Shown here: positions 1-5,213 of the stretch, one piece after another
How the letters are laid out: each line of letters begins with the position of its first letter
Numbering within the stretch: position 1 is the first letter of the stretch
Assembly (NCBI GenBank): GCA_018609825.1
Contig: JAHEOA010000083.1
Span: 1 to 5,213, forward strand
Reading direction: 5' to 3'
Source: Candidatus Bipolaricaulota bacterium
Lineage (GTDB): Bacteria; Bipolaricaulota; Bipolaricaulia; RBG-16-55-9
DNA: 5,213 nucleotides
Translations under genes and position numbers: made by a program
The notes under the pieces: generated by a model
The model's input: the letters and a program-made list of their open reading frames with translations, nothing else
Databases searched by the model: none
Told to the model about the DNA's origin: nothing

Positions 1-447
1 GGAACTCAGGTTGTCAATGCCACTCTGGATGCTGCCACCCGGCTGCACGATCCGTGTACAACTGAACGTCCCGCTGACGGAGGCGTTGTTCCAGCCGCCG
101 ACGGTGACGTTATTGAGCGTCAGGTTGTTGAAGCTGCCTGGGGTCGTGTCGAGCTTGCCCGTGATCGTGATGTTCTCGATCTTGACGTTGTCGCCGTTGA
201 CGGTGGTGTCGCCGTCGATCTCGGCGCCGTTCTCGCCCGTGATCGTGACGTTGTCCTCGTCGACGGTGACGTCCTCGTCGTGGGAGCCCTGGACCTTGAT
301 GGTGTCGCCGGCGTCGGCGTTGTCAATTGCCTGTTGGACCGACTCGCTGGCGCCGACGACGTTCTGGATAACGCTGGGGCAGCCGGTGAGCACCACCAGC
401 ATCATCGAGGCGAGCGCAATTCCTCCTAGAATTTTGTGTCGGTGCAT
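1..447 (-). CDS. Lipoprotein with predicted parallel beta-helix domain, C-terminally cut by window edge
   Basis: I translated the minus strand from the ATG at 447-445; the frame stays open for 149 codons to the window edge, so the C-terminus is missing. Residues 1-23 form a lipoprotein signal: a basic start (MHRHK), a hydrophobic stretch, then lipobox LTGC with the lipidated Cys at 23. Pro follows the Cys and there is no Asp at +2; by the E. coli rule that favours outer-membrane sorting (inference). Residues 35-50 (ESVQQAIDNADAGDTI) resemble the opening of NosD/pectin-lyase-like right-handed beta-helix proteins. Residues 58-117 follow as short hydrophobic-alternating rungs rich in Asp, Asn, Thr and Gly (for example NVTITGENG, NVKIENITITG, NLTLNNVTVGG). 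At residues 139-146 SIQSGIDN restarts the same pattern, so the module probably repeats beyond the window. No catalytic residues are recognisable; a surface, binding or structural role is a guess. The start is supported by a strong Shine-Dalgarno. It is divergent from the nuo operon and probably functionally unrelated to it. Confidence 0.82.
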   Translation of the reverse strand, partial: MHRHKILGGIALASMMLVVLTGCPSVIQNVVGASESVQQAIDNADAGDTIKVQGSHDEDVTVDEDNVTITGENGAEIDGDTTVNGDNVKIENITITGKLDTTPGSFNNLTLNNVTVGGWNNASVSGTFSCTRIVQPGGSIQSGIDNLSS

Positions 448-854
448 CCCTCTCGGACCTCCTTACGCAGGTTGCGTGGGTTGTCTCTTGGGCCTTGACC
501 GGAAACCGCTATCCCAACATTACCATACGATCGTCAGGTCTCGGTGGACAGCGGTTCCAGAAGCCGGAAACGGGGGTTGACACCCCGTCGCGTCCGTTCA
601 CGGTTGCCGGTGGATCACCTCCTGCGGGCCAAGCGTGGCGCCCGGTGCTTGAGCCCCGTGTGCCTTTTTCATGGACGGAGACTTCGTTGGCTTTTTGCGT
701 ATGTTGACGCTACACCAATCCACGCAGCCCTGTCAACAGCCACGTAAGGAATCTCACAGGCGACGCGGGACGAGGCGTGGGCGAGGCCCTCGCGCCCCGA
801 CCGGGGAGGCCACCGACGCTACGAATGGAGCCCGTGAACCCGCAAAGGCCGCCG
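448..854. other. Divergent intergenic region, mostly without recognisable features
   Basis: About 400 nt separate the minus-strand lipoprotein gene from the nuo promoter. Several short frames are open here on both strands, but none has a good ribosome binding site with a family-like protein. Visible elements are a 13-nt match to the 16S rRNA 3' tail at 611-623, small inverted repeats (571-575 with 583-587 around a TTGACA; 781-785 with 789-793), and TTGACA-like hexamers at 577-582 (+) and 731-736 (-). Neither hexamer is paired with a convincing -10 box. The lipoprotein gene's promoter must lie here but I cannot place it. I see no tRNA, and no terminator with a clear U-tract. Confidence 0.6.
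457..464 (-). promoter_or_regulatory. Ribosome binding site of the minus-strand lipoprotein gene
   Basis: On the minus strand the octamer AAGGAGGT, fully complementary to the 16S rRNA tail, lies 9 nt before the ATG at 447-445. It fixes the start of the lipoprotein gene and argues that this open frame, rather than the + strand frame opposite it, is the real gene. Confidence 0.8.
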
Positions 855-883
855 TTGACACCGCTCGGCCCACGGACTATAAT
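855..883 (+). promoter_or_regulatory. Perfect consensus sigma-70 type promoter of the nuo operon
   Basis: TTGACA at 855-860 and TATAAT at 878-883 are separated by exactly 17 nt, matching the housekeeping sigma-70/sigma-A consensus at all 12 positions with the optimal spacer. Transcription should begin near 890, giving a 5' leader of about 26 nt before the nuoA ATG at 916. Both its orientation and position fit nuoA as first gene of the operon. Such a match in GC-rich DNA suggests strong, largely constitutive expression; I see no obvious operator overlapping it. Confidence 0.85.
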
Positions 884-898
884 CGGCCCACAACGCTC

Positions 899-904
899 AG
901 GAGG
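899..904 (+). promoter_or_regulatory. Ribosome binding site of nuoA
   Basis: AGGAGG lies 11 nt upstream of the ATG at 916 and inside the short leader expected from the promoter at 855-883. The spacing is slightly long but acceptable, and it supports this start for nuoA. Confidence 0.7.
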
Positions 905-915
905 GGCTTTCGCCG

Positions 916-1272
916 ATGCCATCGCAGTTTCTGCCGATCCTCGTCTACATGATCATCGCCGCCGGCATCACGACCTTCGTGGTGACCTCCAACAAGCTCC
1001 TCAGCTTTCGGCGGCCCTCCACGAACAAGGAAGCCCCCTATGAGTCCGGCATTCGCCCGCTGGGCGACGCCCGCGGCCGGTTCCGGATCTCGTTTTATCT
1101 CATCGCCATGACGTTCCTCGTCTTTGACCTGGAGATCGCGTTCGTCTATCCCTGGGCGGTCGTCTATCAGGACTTCGGCTGGGCCGCGTTCACCGCGATG
1201 AGCGTCTTCCTCATGATCATCTTCATCGGCTACATCTACGAGTGGAAGCGAGGTGCCCTGGATTGGCAGTAG
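916..1272 (+). CDS. nuoA: NADH-quinone oxidoreductase subunit A (complex I, ND3-like)
   Basis: The 118-residue membrane protein is of normal NuoA length. Three membrane segments are visible at about 6-25, 60-80 and 89-110. The diagnostic loop and second helix are intact: [15 protein letters not shown] at 42-56, then [20 protein letters not shown] at 60-79, carrying the conserved acidic pair D71 and E73. The loop has Ser at 44 where mitochondrial ND3 has the switch cysteine; E. coli NuoA also has Ser, so this is normal for bacteria. NuoA packs beside NuoH, J and K at the joint of the two arms and contributes to the coupling path between quinone reduction and proton transfer. It is the first gene after the consensus promoter, and nuoB follows after 2 nt. 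Confidence 0.97.
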   Translation: MPSQFLPILVYMIIAAGITTFVVTSNKLLSFRRPSTNKEAPYESGIRPLGDARGRFRISFYLIAMTFLVFDLEIAFVYPWAVVYQDFGWAAFTAMSVFLMIIFIGYIYEWKRGALDWQ

Positions 1273-1274
1273 AG

Positions 1275-1805
1275 ATGGACGACGGCAGCCCGGTGATGAC
1301 GACGACGCTGGATGCGATCGAGGAGGTCATCACCTGGGGGCGCAAGAACGCCGTCTGGCCCATGCAGTTCGGGTTGGCCTGCTGTGCGATCGAGATGATG
1401 GGCATGGCCGCGGCGCGCTTCGACGTCTCGCGCTTCGGCGCCGAGCTGTTGCGCGCCTCGCCCCGCCAGTCCGACCTGTTGATCGTCTCGGGCCGGCCGT
1501 GCCAGAAGATGGCTCCGGTGATCCGCAACCTCTACGATCAGATGCTGGAGCCGAACTACGTCATCGCCATGGGCGACTGCGCGTCCGTCGGGGGGCTGTT
1601 CAACAACTACGCGCATCTGCAGGGCGTGGACAAGATCATCCCCGTCGACGTCTACGTGCCGGGCTGCCCGCCGACGCCGGAGGCCCTCATTCGCGGGATT
1701 TTGATGCTGCGCGAGCAGATCGGGCGCGAGAAGCCGCTGCGCGAGACGAGCTACAACCCCATCGAGGCGCTGGAGCACCGACTGGAGGAGCTGAAGGCGA
1801 GCTGA
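1275..1805 (+). CDS. nuoB: NADH-quinone oxidoreductase subunit B (N2 4Fe-4S cluster subunit, PSST-like)
   Basis: This 176-residue soluble subunit carries cluster N2, the last iron-sulfur centre before quinone. The four ligands are present: tandem C36-C37 in [11 protein letters not shown]102 in GDCASVGG and C131 in VPGCPP. Other family hallmarks are RASPRQSD at 60-67, KMAPVIR at 78-84 and the [11 protein letters not shown] block. C76 in GRPCQKMAP is an additional cysteine near a position where E. coli NuoB also has one. I chose ATG 1275, 2 nt after the nuoA stop, because homologues begin shortly before the [16 protein letters not shown] segment. A GTG at 1242 would add 11 residues ([11 protein letters not shown]) that overlap the nuoA end, and ATG 1296 is a shorter option. 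There is no strong Shine-Dalgarno at 1275, so translation is probably coupled to nuoA. NuoB normally works against NuoD and NuoI, yet nuoC and nuoD do not follow; nuoH does. Confidence 0.96.
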   Translation: MDDGSPVMTTTLDAIEEVITWGRKNAVWPMQFGLACCAIEMMGMAAARFDVSRFGAELLRASPRQSDLLIVSGRPCQKMAPVIRNLYDQMLEPNYVIAMGDCASVGGLFNNYAHLQGVDKIIPVDVYVPGCPPTPEALIRGILMLREQIGREKPLRETSYNPIEALEHRLEELKAS

Positions 1806-1806
1806 C

Positions 1807-2844
1807 ATGGGCGAGGCGCCGCTGTGGGCCTGGATCCTCATCACCGCCGTCAAGTCGCTCGTCGTGGCCGTGGCGCTGCTGACGGGCTTTGCGTACATGA
1901 CGTGGCTCGAACGCCGCGTCCTGGCTCGACTGAACGCCCGCGTCGGCCCCAATCGGGTCGGGCCGTTCGGGCTCCTGCAGCCGCTCGCTGACGGGATCAA
2001 GCTCTTCTTCAAGGAGGACTTCCAGCCGGCCGGGTCGGAGAACTGGCTCTATCTGGTCGCGCCCGGGGTCACCATGTTCGCCGCGCTCGTGGCGTTCACG
2101 GTGATCCCGTTCGGTCCCCCCGAGGCCCAGCTTCTGGGCGTGCCGCTCTTTCAGATCGCCGACCCGAACGCTGGCATTCTGGTGCTGTTGGCCGTCACGG
2201 CCGTGGGCGTCTACGGGATCATCCTGGGCGGCTGGGCCTCCAACAACAAATACTCGCTCTTGGGCTCGCTGCGCTCCTCGGCCCAGCTCATCAGCTACGA
2301 GCTGACGGTGGGGCTGGCGCTGGTCGGCGTCATTCTCGTCTCCGGGACGCTGCAGCTGACCGAGATTGTCGCCCAACAGCAGGGGGCCTGGTTCGGGTTT
2401 GTTCCCAAGTGGAACATCTTCATCCAGCCGCTCGGGTTTCTGTTGTTCCTCGTCGGCGCCAACGCCGAGACGAACCGGGCGCCGTTCGACCTCCCCGAAG
2501 CCGAGCAGGAGCTGGTCGCGGGCTATCACACCGAGTACGGCGGCATGAAGTTTGCGGGGTTCTTTGTGGGCGAGTACATCAACATCATCGTGGCCAGCTC
2601 GGTGGCGGTGACGCTCTTCCTCGGCGGCTGGGGCGGGCCGTTCGTCGACCAGGTGCCCGTCCTGGGTGTGCTCTGGTTCATTTTAAAAATCTTCGCGTTT
2701 GCGTTCTTGTTTATCTGGCTGCGGGCATCCGTGCCCCGTATCCGCTATGACCAACTGATGACGATCGGCTGGAAGGTGTTGTTGATTCTCGCCCTGGTGA
2801 ACGTCTACGTCACGGCGATGGGCGTCATGGCGTTCGGGAGTTGA
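1807..2844 (+). CDS. nuoH: NADH-quinone oxidoreductase subunit H (complex I, ND1-like)
   Basis: The protein has 345 residues, full length for NuoH, with about eight membrane segments (roughly 10-30, 82-102, 122-144, 162-181, 203-218, 249-275, 284-309, 322-343). Both family signatures are intact: [20 protein letters not shown] at 34-53 with [14 protein letters not shown] at 58-71, and the acidic matrix loop [19 protein letters not shown] at 219-237 followed by [19 protein letters not shown]. NuoH lines the quinone-access chamber with NuoB and NuoD and links quinone chemistry to the proton path; the glutamates of the second block are those implicated in coupling. The ATG is 1 nt after the nuoB stop, with AAGG at 1794-1797 as a modest ribosome site 9 nt upstream, so coupled translation is likely. 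Finding nuoH directly after nuoB, without nuoC, D, E, F or G between, is unusual. The next gene, nuoJ, begins only after a 174-nt gap. Confidence 0.97.
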   Translation: MGEAPLWAWILITAVKSLVVAVALLTGFAYMTWLERRVLARLNARVGPNRVGPFGLLQPLADGIKLFFKEDFQPAGSENWLYLVAPGVTMFAALVAFTVIPFGPPEAQLLGVPLFQIADPNAGILVLLAVTAVGVYGIILGGWASNNKYSLLGSLRSSAQLISYELTVGLALVGVILVSGTLQLTEIVAQQQGAWFGFVPKWNIFIQPLGFLLFLVGANAETNRAPFDLPEAEQELVAGYHTEYGGMKFAGFFVGEYINIIVASSVAVTLFLGGWGGPFVDQVPVLGVLWFILKIFAFAFLFIWLRASVPRIRYDQLMTIGWKVLLILALVNVYVTAMGVMAFGS

Positions 2845-2848
2845 GACG

Positions 2849-3022
2849 ATGCTCTTTGGTGAACGAACGATGATTGAGATTGGATTGACTGCCGCGATGG
2901 AGACACCTTCTCCCCGGGCGGGAGAAGGCTGGGATGAGGGGGGCACCCCCACCCCGGCCCTCCCCCATCAAGGGGGAGGGAGAAGGTCTCGGTCTGCGGC
3001 AAGGCAAGGAGTCGAGCGATGA
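2849..3022 (+). CDS. Doubtful 57-residue ORF bridging nuoH and nuoJ across the repeat
   Basis: An ATG at 2849, 4 nt after the nuoH stop and preceded by GGGAG at 2836-2840 with 8-nt spacing, opens a frame that runs through the whole hairpin repeat. It ends in a TGA overlapping the nuoJ ATG (ATGA at 3019-3022). The product begins MLFGERTMIEIGLTAAMET, then becomes a Pro/Gly/Arg-rich translation of the repeat (for example TPTPALPHQGGG). It has no CxxCxxC ferredoxin motif, so it is not nuoI, and I recognise no family. The geometry would allow ribosomes to pass from nuoH to nuoJ. However, the repeat is GC-rich and open in several frames on both strands, so the open frame may be fortuitous. It may be a degenerate leader rather than a protein gene. 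Confidence 0.2.
   Translation: MLFGERTMIEIGLTAAMETPSPRAGEGWDEGGTPTPALPHQGGGRRSRSAARQGVER
2900..2990. repeat. GC-rich palindromic repeat (REP/MITE-like) in the nuoH-nuoJ gap
   Basis: Two 9-bp hairpins are exact: CCTTCTCCC (2906-2914) with GGGAGAAGG (2920-2928), loop 5 nt, and CCCTCCCCC (2958-2966) with GGGGGAGGG (2972-2980), loop 5 nt. Between them GGCTGGG (2927-2933) can pair with CCCGGCC (2953-2959) with one G-T wobble, enclosing a G-run/C-run stem (2938-2943 with 2946-2950). GGGAGAAGG recurs at 2978-2986. Thus the outer ends GAGACaCCTTCTCCC (2900-2914) and GGGAGAAGGTCTC (2978-2990) form imperfect terminal inverted repeats, differing by 2 extra bases on the left. The wording resembles dispersed palindromic repeats common between genes of many GC-rich bacteria. 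There is no T-run, so it is not a typical intrinsic terminator. In the transcript it could stabilise or attenuate the nuoH/nuoJ boundary. That it is multicopy is inferred. Confidence 0.8.
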
Positions 3023-3543
3023 TCGAGACGATCCTCTTCATCGTGTTTGCCGTCGCCGCGGTCGGGACGAGCCTGTTGATGATCACGCGGACCAAGCCCG
3101 TCCATGCGGCCATCTCGTTCCTGGGGACGTTGGTCAGTCTCGCGGGGCTGTTTCTGTTGATGTTCGCCCAGTTCGTGGCCGTGCTGCAGATCATCGTCTA
3201 CGCGGGCGCCATTCTCGTGCTGTTTCTGTTCGTGATCATGATGCTCCACGTCCGAACGGGCGAAGGACCCGAGGTCAAGCTGAGATTTCAGCGCCCGCTG
3301 GCGCTCGCGCTGGCGACGCTCTTGGGCCTCGGGCTGGTCTACGTCACGGCCGCGACCGATCTGACCAATGTCCGCGAGCTCCCGGCGGACATGGGCACGG
3401 TCGAGGCGATCGGCGAGGCGCTGTTCACGAGCTACGTTCTGCCGTTTGAGGTGGCCGCCATACTGTTGTTGATCGGGCTGTTGGGGGCGGTGGCGCTGTC
3501 GAGCAAGGACGAGCCGGGCGAGAACGAGGAGGGCTCGCCGTGA
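3019..3543 (+). CDS. nuoJ: NADH-quinone oxidoreductase subunit J (complex I, ND6-like)
   Basis: This 174-residue protein has five membrane segments (about 3-22, 30-50, 53-75, 92-112, 138-160). Family hallmarks are [10 protein letters not shown] near residue 27, the third-helix block [20 protein letters not shown] near 57-76 that includes the YAGAI segment involved in the pi-bulge/alpha-helix switch of complex I, and the last helix with [21 protein letters not shown] hydrophilic tail ([14 protein letters not shown]) ends the protein. NuoJ lies between NuoH/NuoA and NuoK and helps gate the central water wire. ATG 3019 has a clear AAGGAG at 3006-3011 with 7-nt spacing, so it can initiate independently of nuoH despite the gap. 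It overlaps the nuoK start by 4 nt. No nuoI precedes it, contrary to the usual order. Confidence 0.97.
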   Translation: MIETILFIVFAVAAVGTSLLMITRTKPVHAAISFLGTLVSLAGLFLLMFAQFVAVLQIIVYAGAILVLFLFVIMMLHVRTGEGPEVKLRFQRPLALALATLLGLGLVYVTAATDLTNVRELPADMGTVEAIGEALFTSYVLPFEVAAILLLIGLLGAVALSSKDEPGENEEGSP

Positions 3544-3839
3544 GCGTCGGGGCCTACGTGATCCTGAGCGCCATATTGTTTGCCATCGGCGCGCTCGGCG
3601 TGCTGTCGCGGCGCAACGCGCTGGTGGTCTTCATGGCGATCGAGCTGATGTTCAACGCCGTCAACCTGGCTTTCGTGGGATTTGCCCGCTACTGGGGGGA
3701 CATGGCGGGCCACGTATTGGTGCTGTTCGTGCTGGCGTTCGCGGCCGCGGAGGTGGTCGTCGGGCTGGCGATCATCGTCAACATCTTCCGCCGTCGCGAC
3801 ACCGTCGACGTCGACGACATCGACCTGCTGAGGGGGTAA
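3540..3839 (+). CDS. nuoK: NADH-quinone oxidoreductase subunit K (complex I, ND4L-like)
   Basis: At 99 residues this matches the usual NuoK length. It has three membrane segments (about 3-21, 27-48, 58-82) and retains both membrane-embedded glutamates needed for proton transfer in the family: E35 in [13 protein letters not shown] and E71 in [12 protein letters not shown], equivalent to E36 and E72 of E. coli. The start is GTG, overlapping the nuoJ stop as GTGA (3540-3543). It is supported by AGGAGGG at 3527-3533, 6 nt upstream, so translation is coupled to nuoJ. The C-terminus is basic then acidic ([17 protein letters not shown]). nuoL starts 7 nt after the stop. Confidence 0.97.
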   Translation: MSVGAYVILSAILFAIGALGVLSRRNALVVFMAIELMFNAVNLAFVGFARYWGDMAGHVLVLFVLAFAAAEVVVGLAIIVNIFRRRDTVDVDDIDLLRG

Positions 3840-3846
3840 CGGCAAC

Positions 3847-5213
3847 GTGACCTGGGTCTGGCTGGTGCTGGCGCTGCCGCTTGTGGGTTCGCTCTACAAC
3901 GGGCTCCGCGGCGCCCGAGTCAGCAAACGGACGGTCAGCGTGGTCGCCTGCGCCAGCGTCGGGTTGGCGTTCCTGCTCGGGCTCTACGTTCTGTTCGACC
4001 TGTTGGGGCTCCCATCCGAGGAGCGCCAGTTCACCCAGACGCTGTTCGACTGGATGTCGGTGGGCAACTTCGACGTGGCGTTCAGTCTGTTGGTTGACCC
4101 CCTGTCCGTGCTGATGATCCTCGTGGTCACGGGCGTCGGTTTCCTGATCCACGTCTACTCCGTCGGCTACATGGGCGAGGACGAAGCGTATTCGAGGTAT
4201 TTCTCCTGGCTCAACCTCTTCACGTTTTCGATGCTGTTGCTCGTACTGGCCGATAACTACCTCGTGATGTTCATGGGCTGGGAACTGGTCGGGCTCTGTT
4301 CGTATCTGTTGATCGGGTTCTGGTTCAGCCAACATTCGGCCGCTCAGGCCGCCAAGAAGGCGTTCGTCGTCAACAGAGTTGGCGACTTCGGCTTCATGAT
4401 CGGGCTGTTCATGCTGTTCGCGGCGTTCGGGACGTTCGACTACCTGGCGATCTTTGAGCAAGCGCCCCAGACCTTGGCGTTCGGCGGCGGGCTCGTCACG
4501 GCCATCACGCTGCTGTTGTTCGTAGGGGCCATTGGAAAATCCGCGCAGATTCCCCTCTACGTCTGGCTTCCCGACGCGATGGAGGGCCCGACGCCCGTCT
4601 CGGCGCTCATCCACGCGGCGACGATGGTCACCGCCGGCGTCTATATGGTCGTTCGATCCAACGTCCTCTATCAGCTCTCGCCCGTCACACTGGGCGTGGT
4701 TGCCGCCATCGGGGCCGTCACGGCGCTGTTTGCGGCCACCATTGCGCTGGTCAACAACGACATTAAACGGGTGCTGGCCTACTCCACGGTCTCGCAGTTG
4801 GGCTACATGTTCCTGGCCACCGGCGTCGGCGCGTTCGCGGTCGGGATGTATCACCTGACGAGCCACGCGTTCATGAAGGCGCTGCTCTTCCTCGGGGCCG
4901 GATCGGTCATGCACGCCATGGCCGACCGGACCGACATGCGCGGCATGGGCGGGCTGCGCAAAAAGATCCCGTGGACAGCTATGGTCTTTCTGATCGGGGC
5001 GCTCGGGCTCTCGGGCATTCCGCCGTTCGTCGGCTTTTTCAGCAAGGATCTCATATTGGAGGAGGCGTTCGCGACCGGCCACGTCGTGCTCTGGCTCGTC
5101 GGCGTCGGGACGGCCCTGCTGACCGCGTTCTACATGCTCCGGGCCTATTTCCTGACCTTCGAGGGCGAGCCGCGCTACAGCGACGACCACGTCCATCCGC
5201 ACGAGTCGCCGCC
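3847..5213 (+). CDS. nuoL: NADH-quinone oxidoreductase subunit L (complex I, ND5-like antiporter subunit), 3' truncated
   Basis: From GTG 3847 the frame stays open for 455 codons to the window edge. NuoL normally exceeds 600 residues, so the last membrane helices and the long lateral helix are missing only because the window ends. The antiporter-family proton-path residues are all visible: E146 in MFMGWELVGLCSYLLIGFW, K231 in GAIGKSAQIPL, H256 in PVSALIHAATMVTAGVY, K344 in SHAFMKALLFLGAGSVMHAM and K400 in GFFSKDLI. These correspond to E144, K229, H254, K342 and K399 of E. coli. The visible end (EPRYSDDHVHPHESP) is the acidic/His loop common after this core. NuoL is the distal proton pump. The start is 7 nt after the nuoK stop, with AGGGGG at 3831-3836 (10-nt spacing). 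The proteins MTWVWLVLALPLVGSLYNGL... and homologues begin alike, supporting this start. nuoM and nuoN would be expected next. Confidence 0.96.
   Translation, partial: MTWVWLVLALPLVGSLYNGLRGARVSKRTVSVVACASVGLAFLLGLYVLFDLLGLPSEERQFTQTLFDWMSVGNFDVAFSLLVDPLSVLMILVVTGVGFLIHVYSVGYMGEDEAYSRYFSWLNLFTFSMLLLVLADNYLVMFMGWELVGLCSYLLIGFWFSQHSAAQAAKKAFVVNRVGDFGFMIGLFMLFAAFGTFDYLAIFEQAPQTLAFGGGLVTAITLLLFVGAIGKSAQIPLYVWLPDAMEGPTPVSALIHAATMVTAGVYMVVRSNVLYQLSPVTLGVVAAIGAVTALFAATIALVNNDIKRVLAYSTVSQLGYMFLATGVGAFAVGMYHLTSHAFMKALLFLGAGSVMHAMADRTDMRGMGGLRKKIPWTAMVFLIGALGLSGIPPFVGFFSKDLILEEAFATGHVVLWLVGVGTALLTAFYMLRAYFLTFEGEPRYSDDHVHPHESP

Noticed and set aside
11..580. 189-residue + strand open frame at the left edge
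   Set aside because: The minus strand here encodes a lipoprotein with a signal peptide, lipobox, structured repeats and a perfect ribosome site; the + frame is Ser/Thr/Pro-rich antisense and lacks a ribosome site.
651..700. Terminator near the short T-runs at 664-668 and 692-696
   Set aside because: No stable stem directly precedes either T-run, and no gene ends nearby on either strand.
707..736. Minus-strand promoter for the lipoprotein gene: TTGACA at 731-736 with TAGCGT 18 nt downstream
   Set aside because: The -35 is perfect but the -10 matches only 3 of 6 positions, and the leader would be about 250 nt. It cannot be separated from chance.
671..952. 93-residue + strand frame running from the intergenic region into nuoA
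   Set aside because: It overlaps the consensus promoter and the nuoA start, has an Arg-rich composition, and resembles no known protein.
1236..2529. Long minus-strand open frames of 258 and 280 residues opposite nuoB and nuoH
   Set aside because: They mirror the conserved nuo genes, have charged low-complexity products and no recognisable family.
2906..2990. Hairpins after nuoH as an intrinsic terminator
   Set aside because: The stems are strong but no T-run follows either of them, and nuoJ, K and L lack another visible promoter, so the operon most likely continues through.
3778..5202. 474-residue open frame on the minus strand opposite nuoK/nuoL
   Set aside because: It lies wholly opposite genes with unmistakable family motifs; its product is a low-complexity mix of Arg, His, Asp, Glu and Gln with no domain. 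This is the usual antisense frame of GC-rich membrane genes.

Overview
The window is bacterial, visibly GC-rich, and dominated by the start of an operon for the membrane arm of respiratory complex I (NADH:quinone oxidoreductase, nuo). Four complete nuo subunits (nuoA, H, J, K), a complete nuoB and a 3'-truncated nuoL all lie on the + strand. The phylum cannot be fixed from this sequence. A Cys-Pro lipobox protein suggests, weakly, an envelope with an outer membrane.

Layout. 1-447 (minus): the N-terminal 149 residues of a lipoprotein with an Asp/Asn-rich, probably parallel beta-helical surface domain; it runs off the left edge. 448-915: a divergent intergenic region, mostly without recognisable features. 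It holds a 13-nt match to the 3' tail of 16S rRNA and, at its right end, a perfect consensus sigma-70 type promoter (TTGACA, 17 bp, TATAAT) that should drive the nuo operon. 916-2844: nuoA, nuoB and nuoH, separated by 1-2 nt. 2845-3018: a gap holding a GC-rich multi-hairpin repeat with imperfect terminal inverted repeats. 3019-5213: nuoJ, nuoK (overlapping nuoJ by 4 nt) and nuoL (cut by the right edge).

How the genes work together. NuoB carries the terminal 4Fe-4S cluster (N2) that hands electrons to quinone. NuoH forms the quinone channel and the joint with the peripheral arm. NuoA, J and K form the proximal proton-transfer modules, and NuoL is the distal antiporter-like pump. The usual order A-B-C-D-E-F-G-H-I-J-K-L is not kept: nuoC and nuoD are absent between B and H, nuoE/F/G are absent, and nuoI is absent between H and J, where the repeat now sits. 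Each present gene keeps its key residues, so this looks like a working but split complex I gene set whose missing subunits must be encoded elsewhere, or a noncanonical complex.

No wholly new system is evident. The main points of interest are the rearranged nuo order, the repeat at the place expected for nuoI, the in-frame small ORF across it, the near-duplicate of the nuoJ start, and the perfect promoter.
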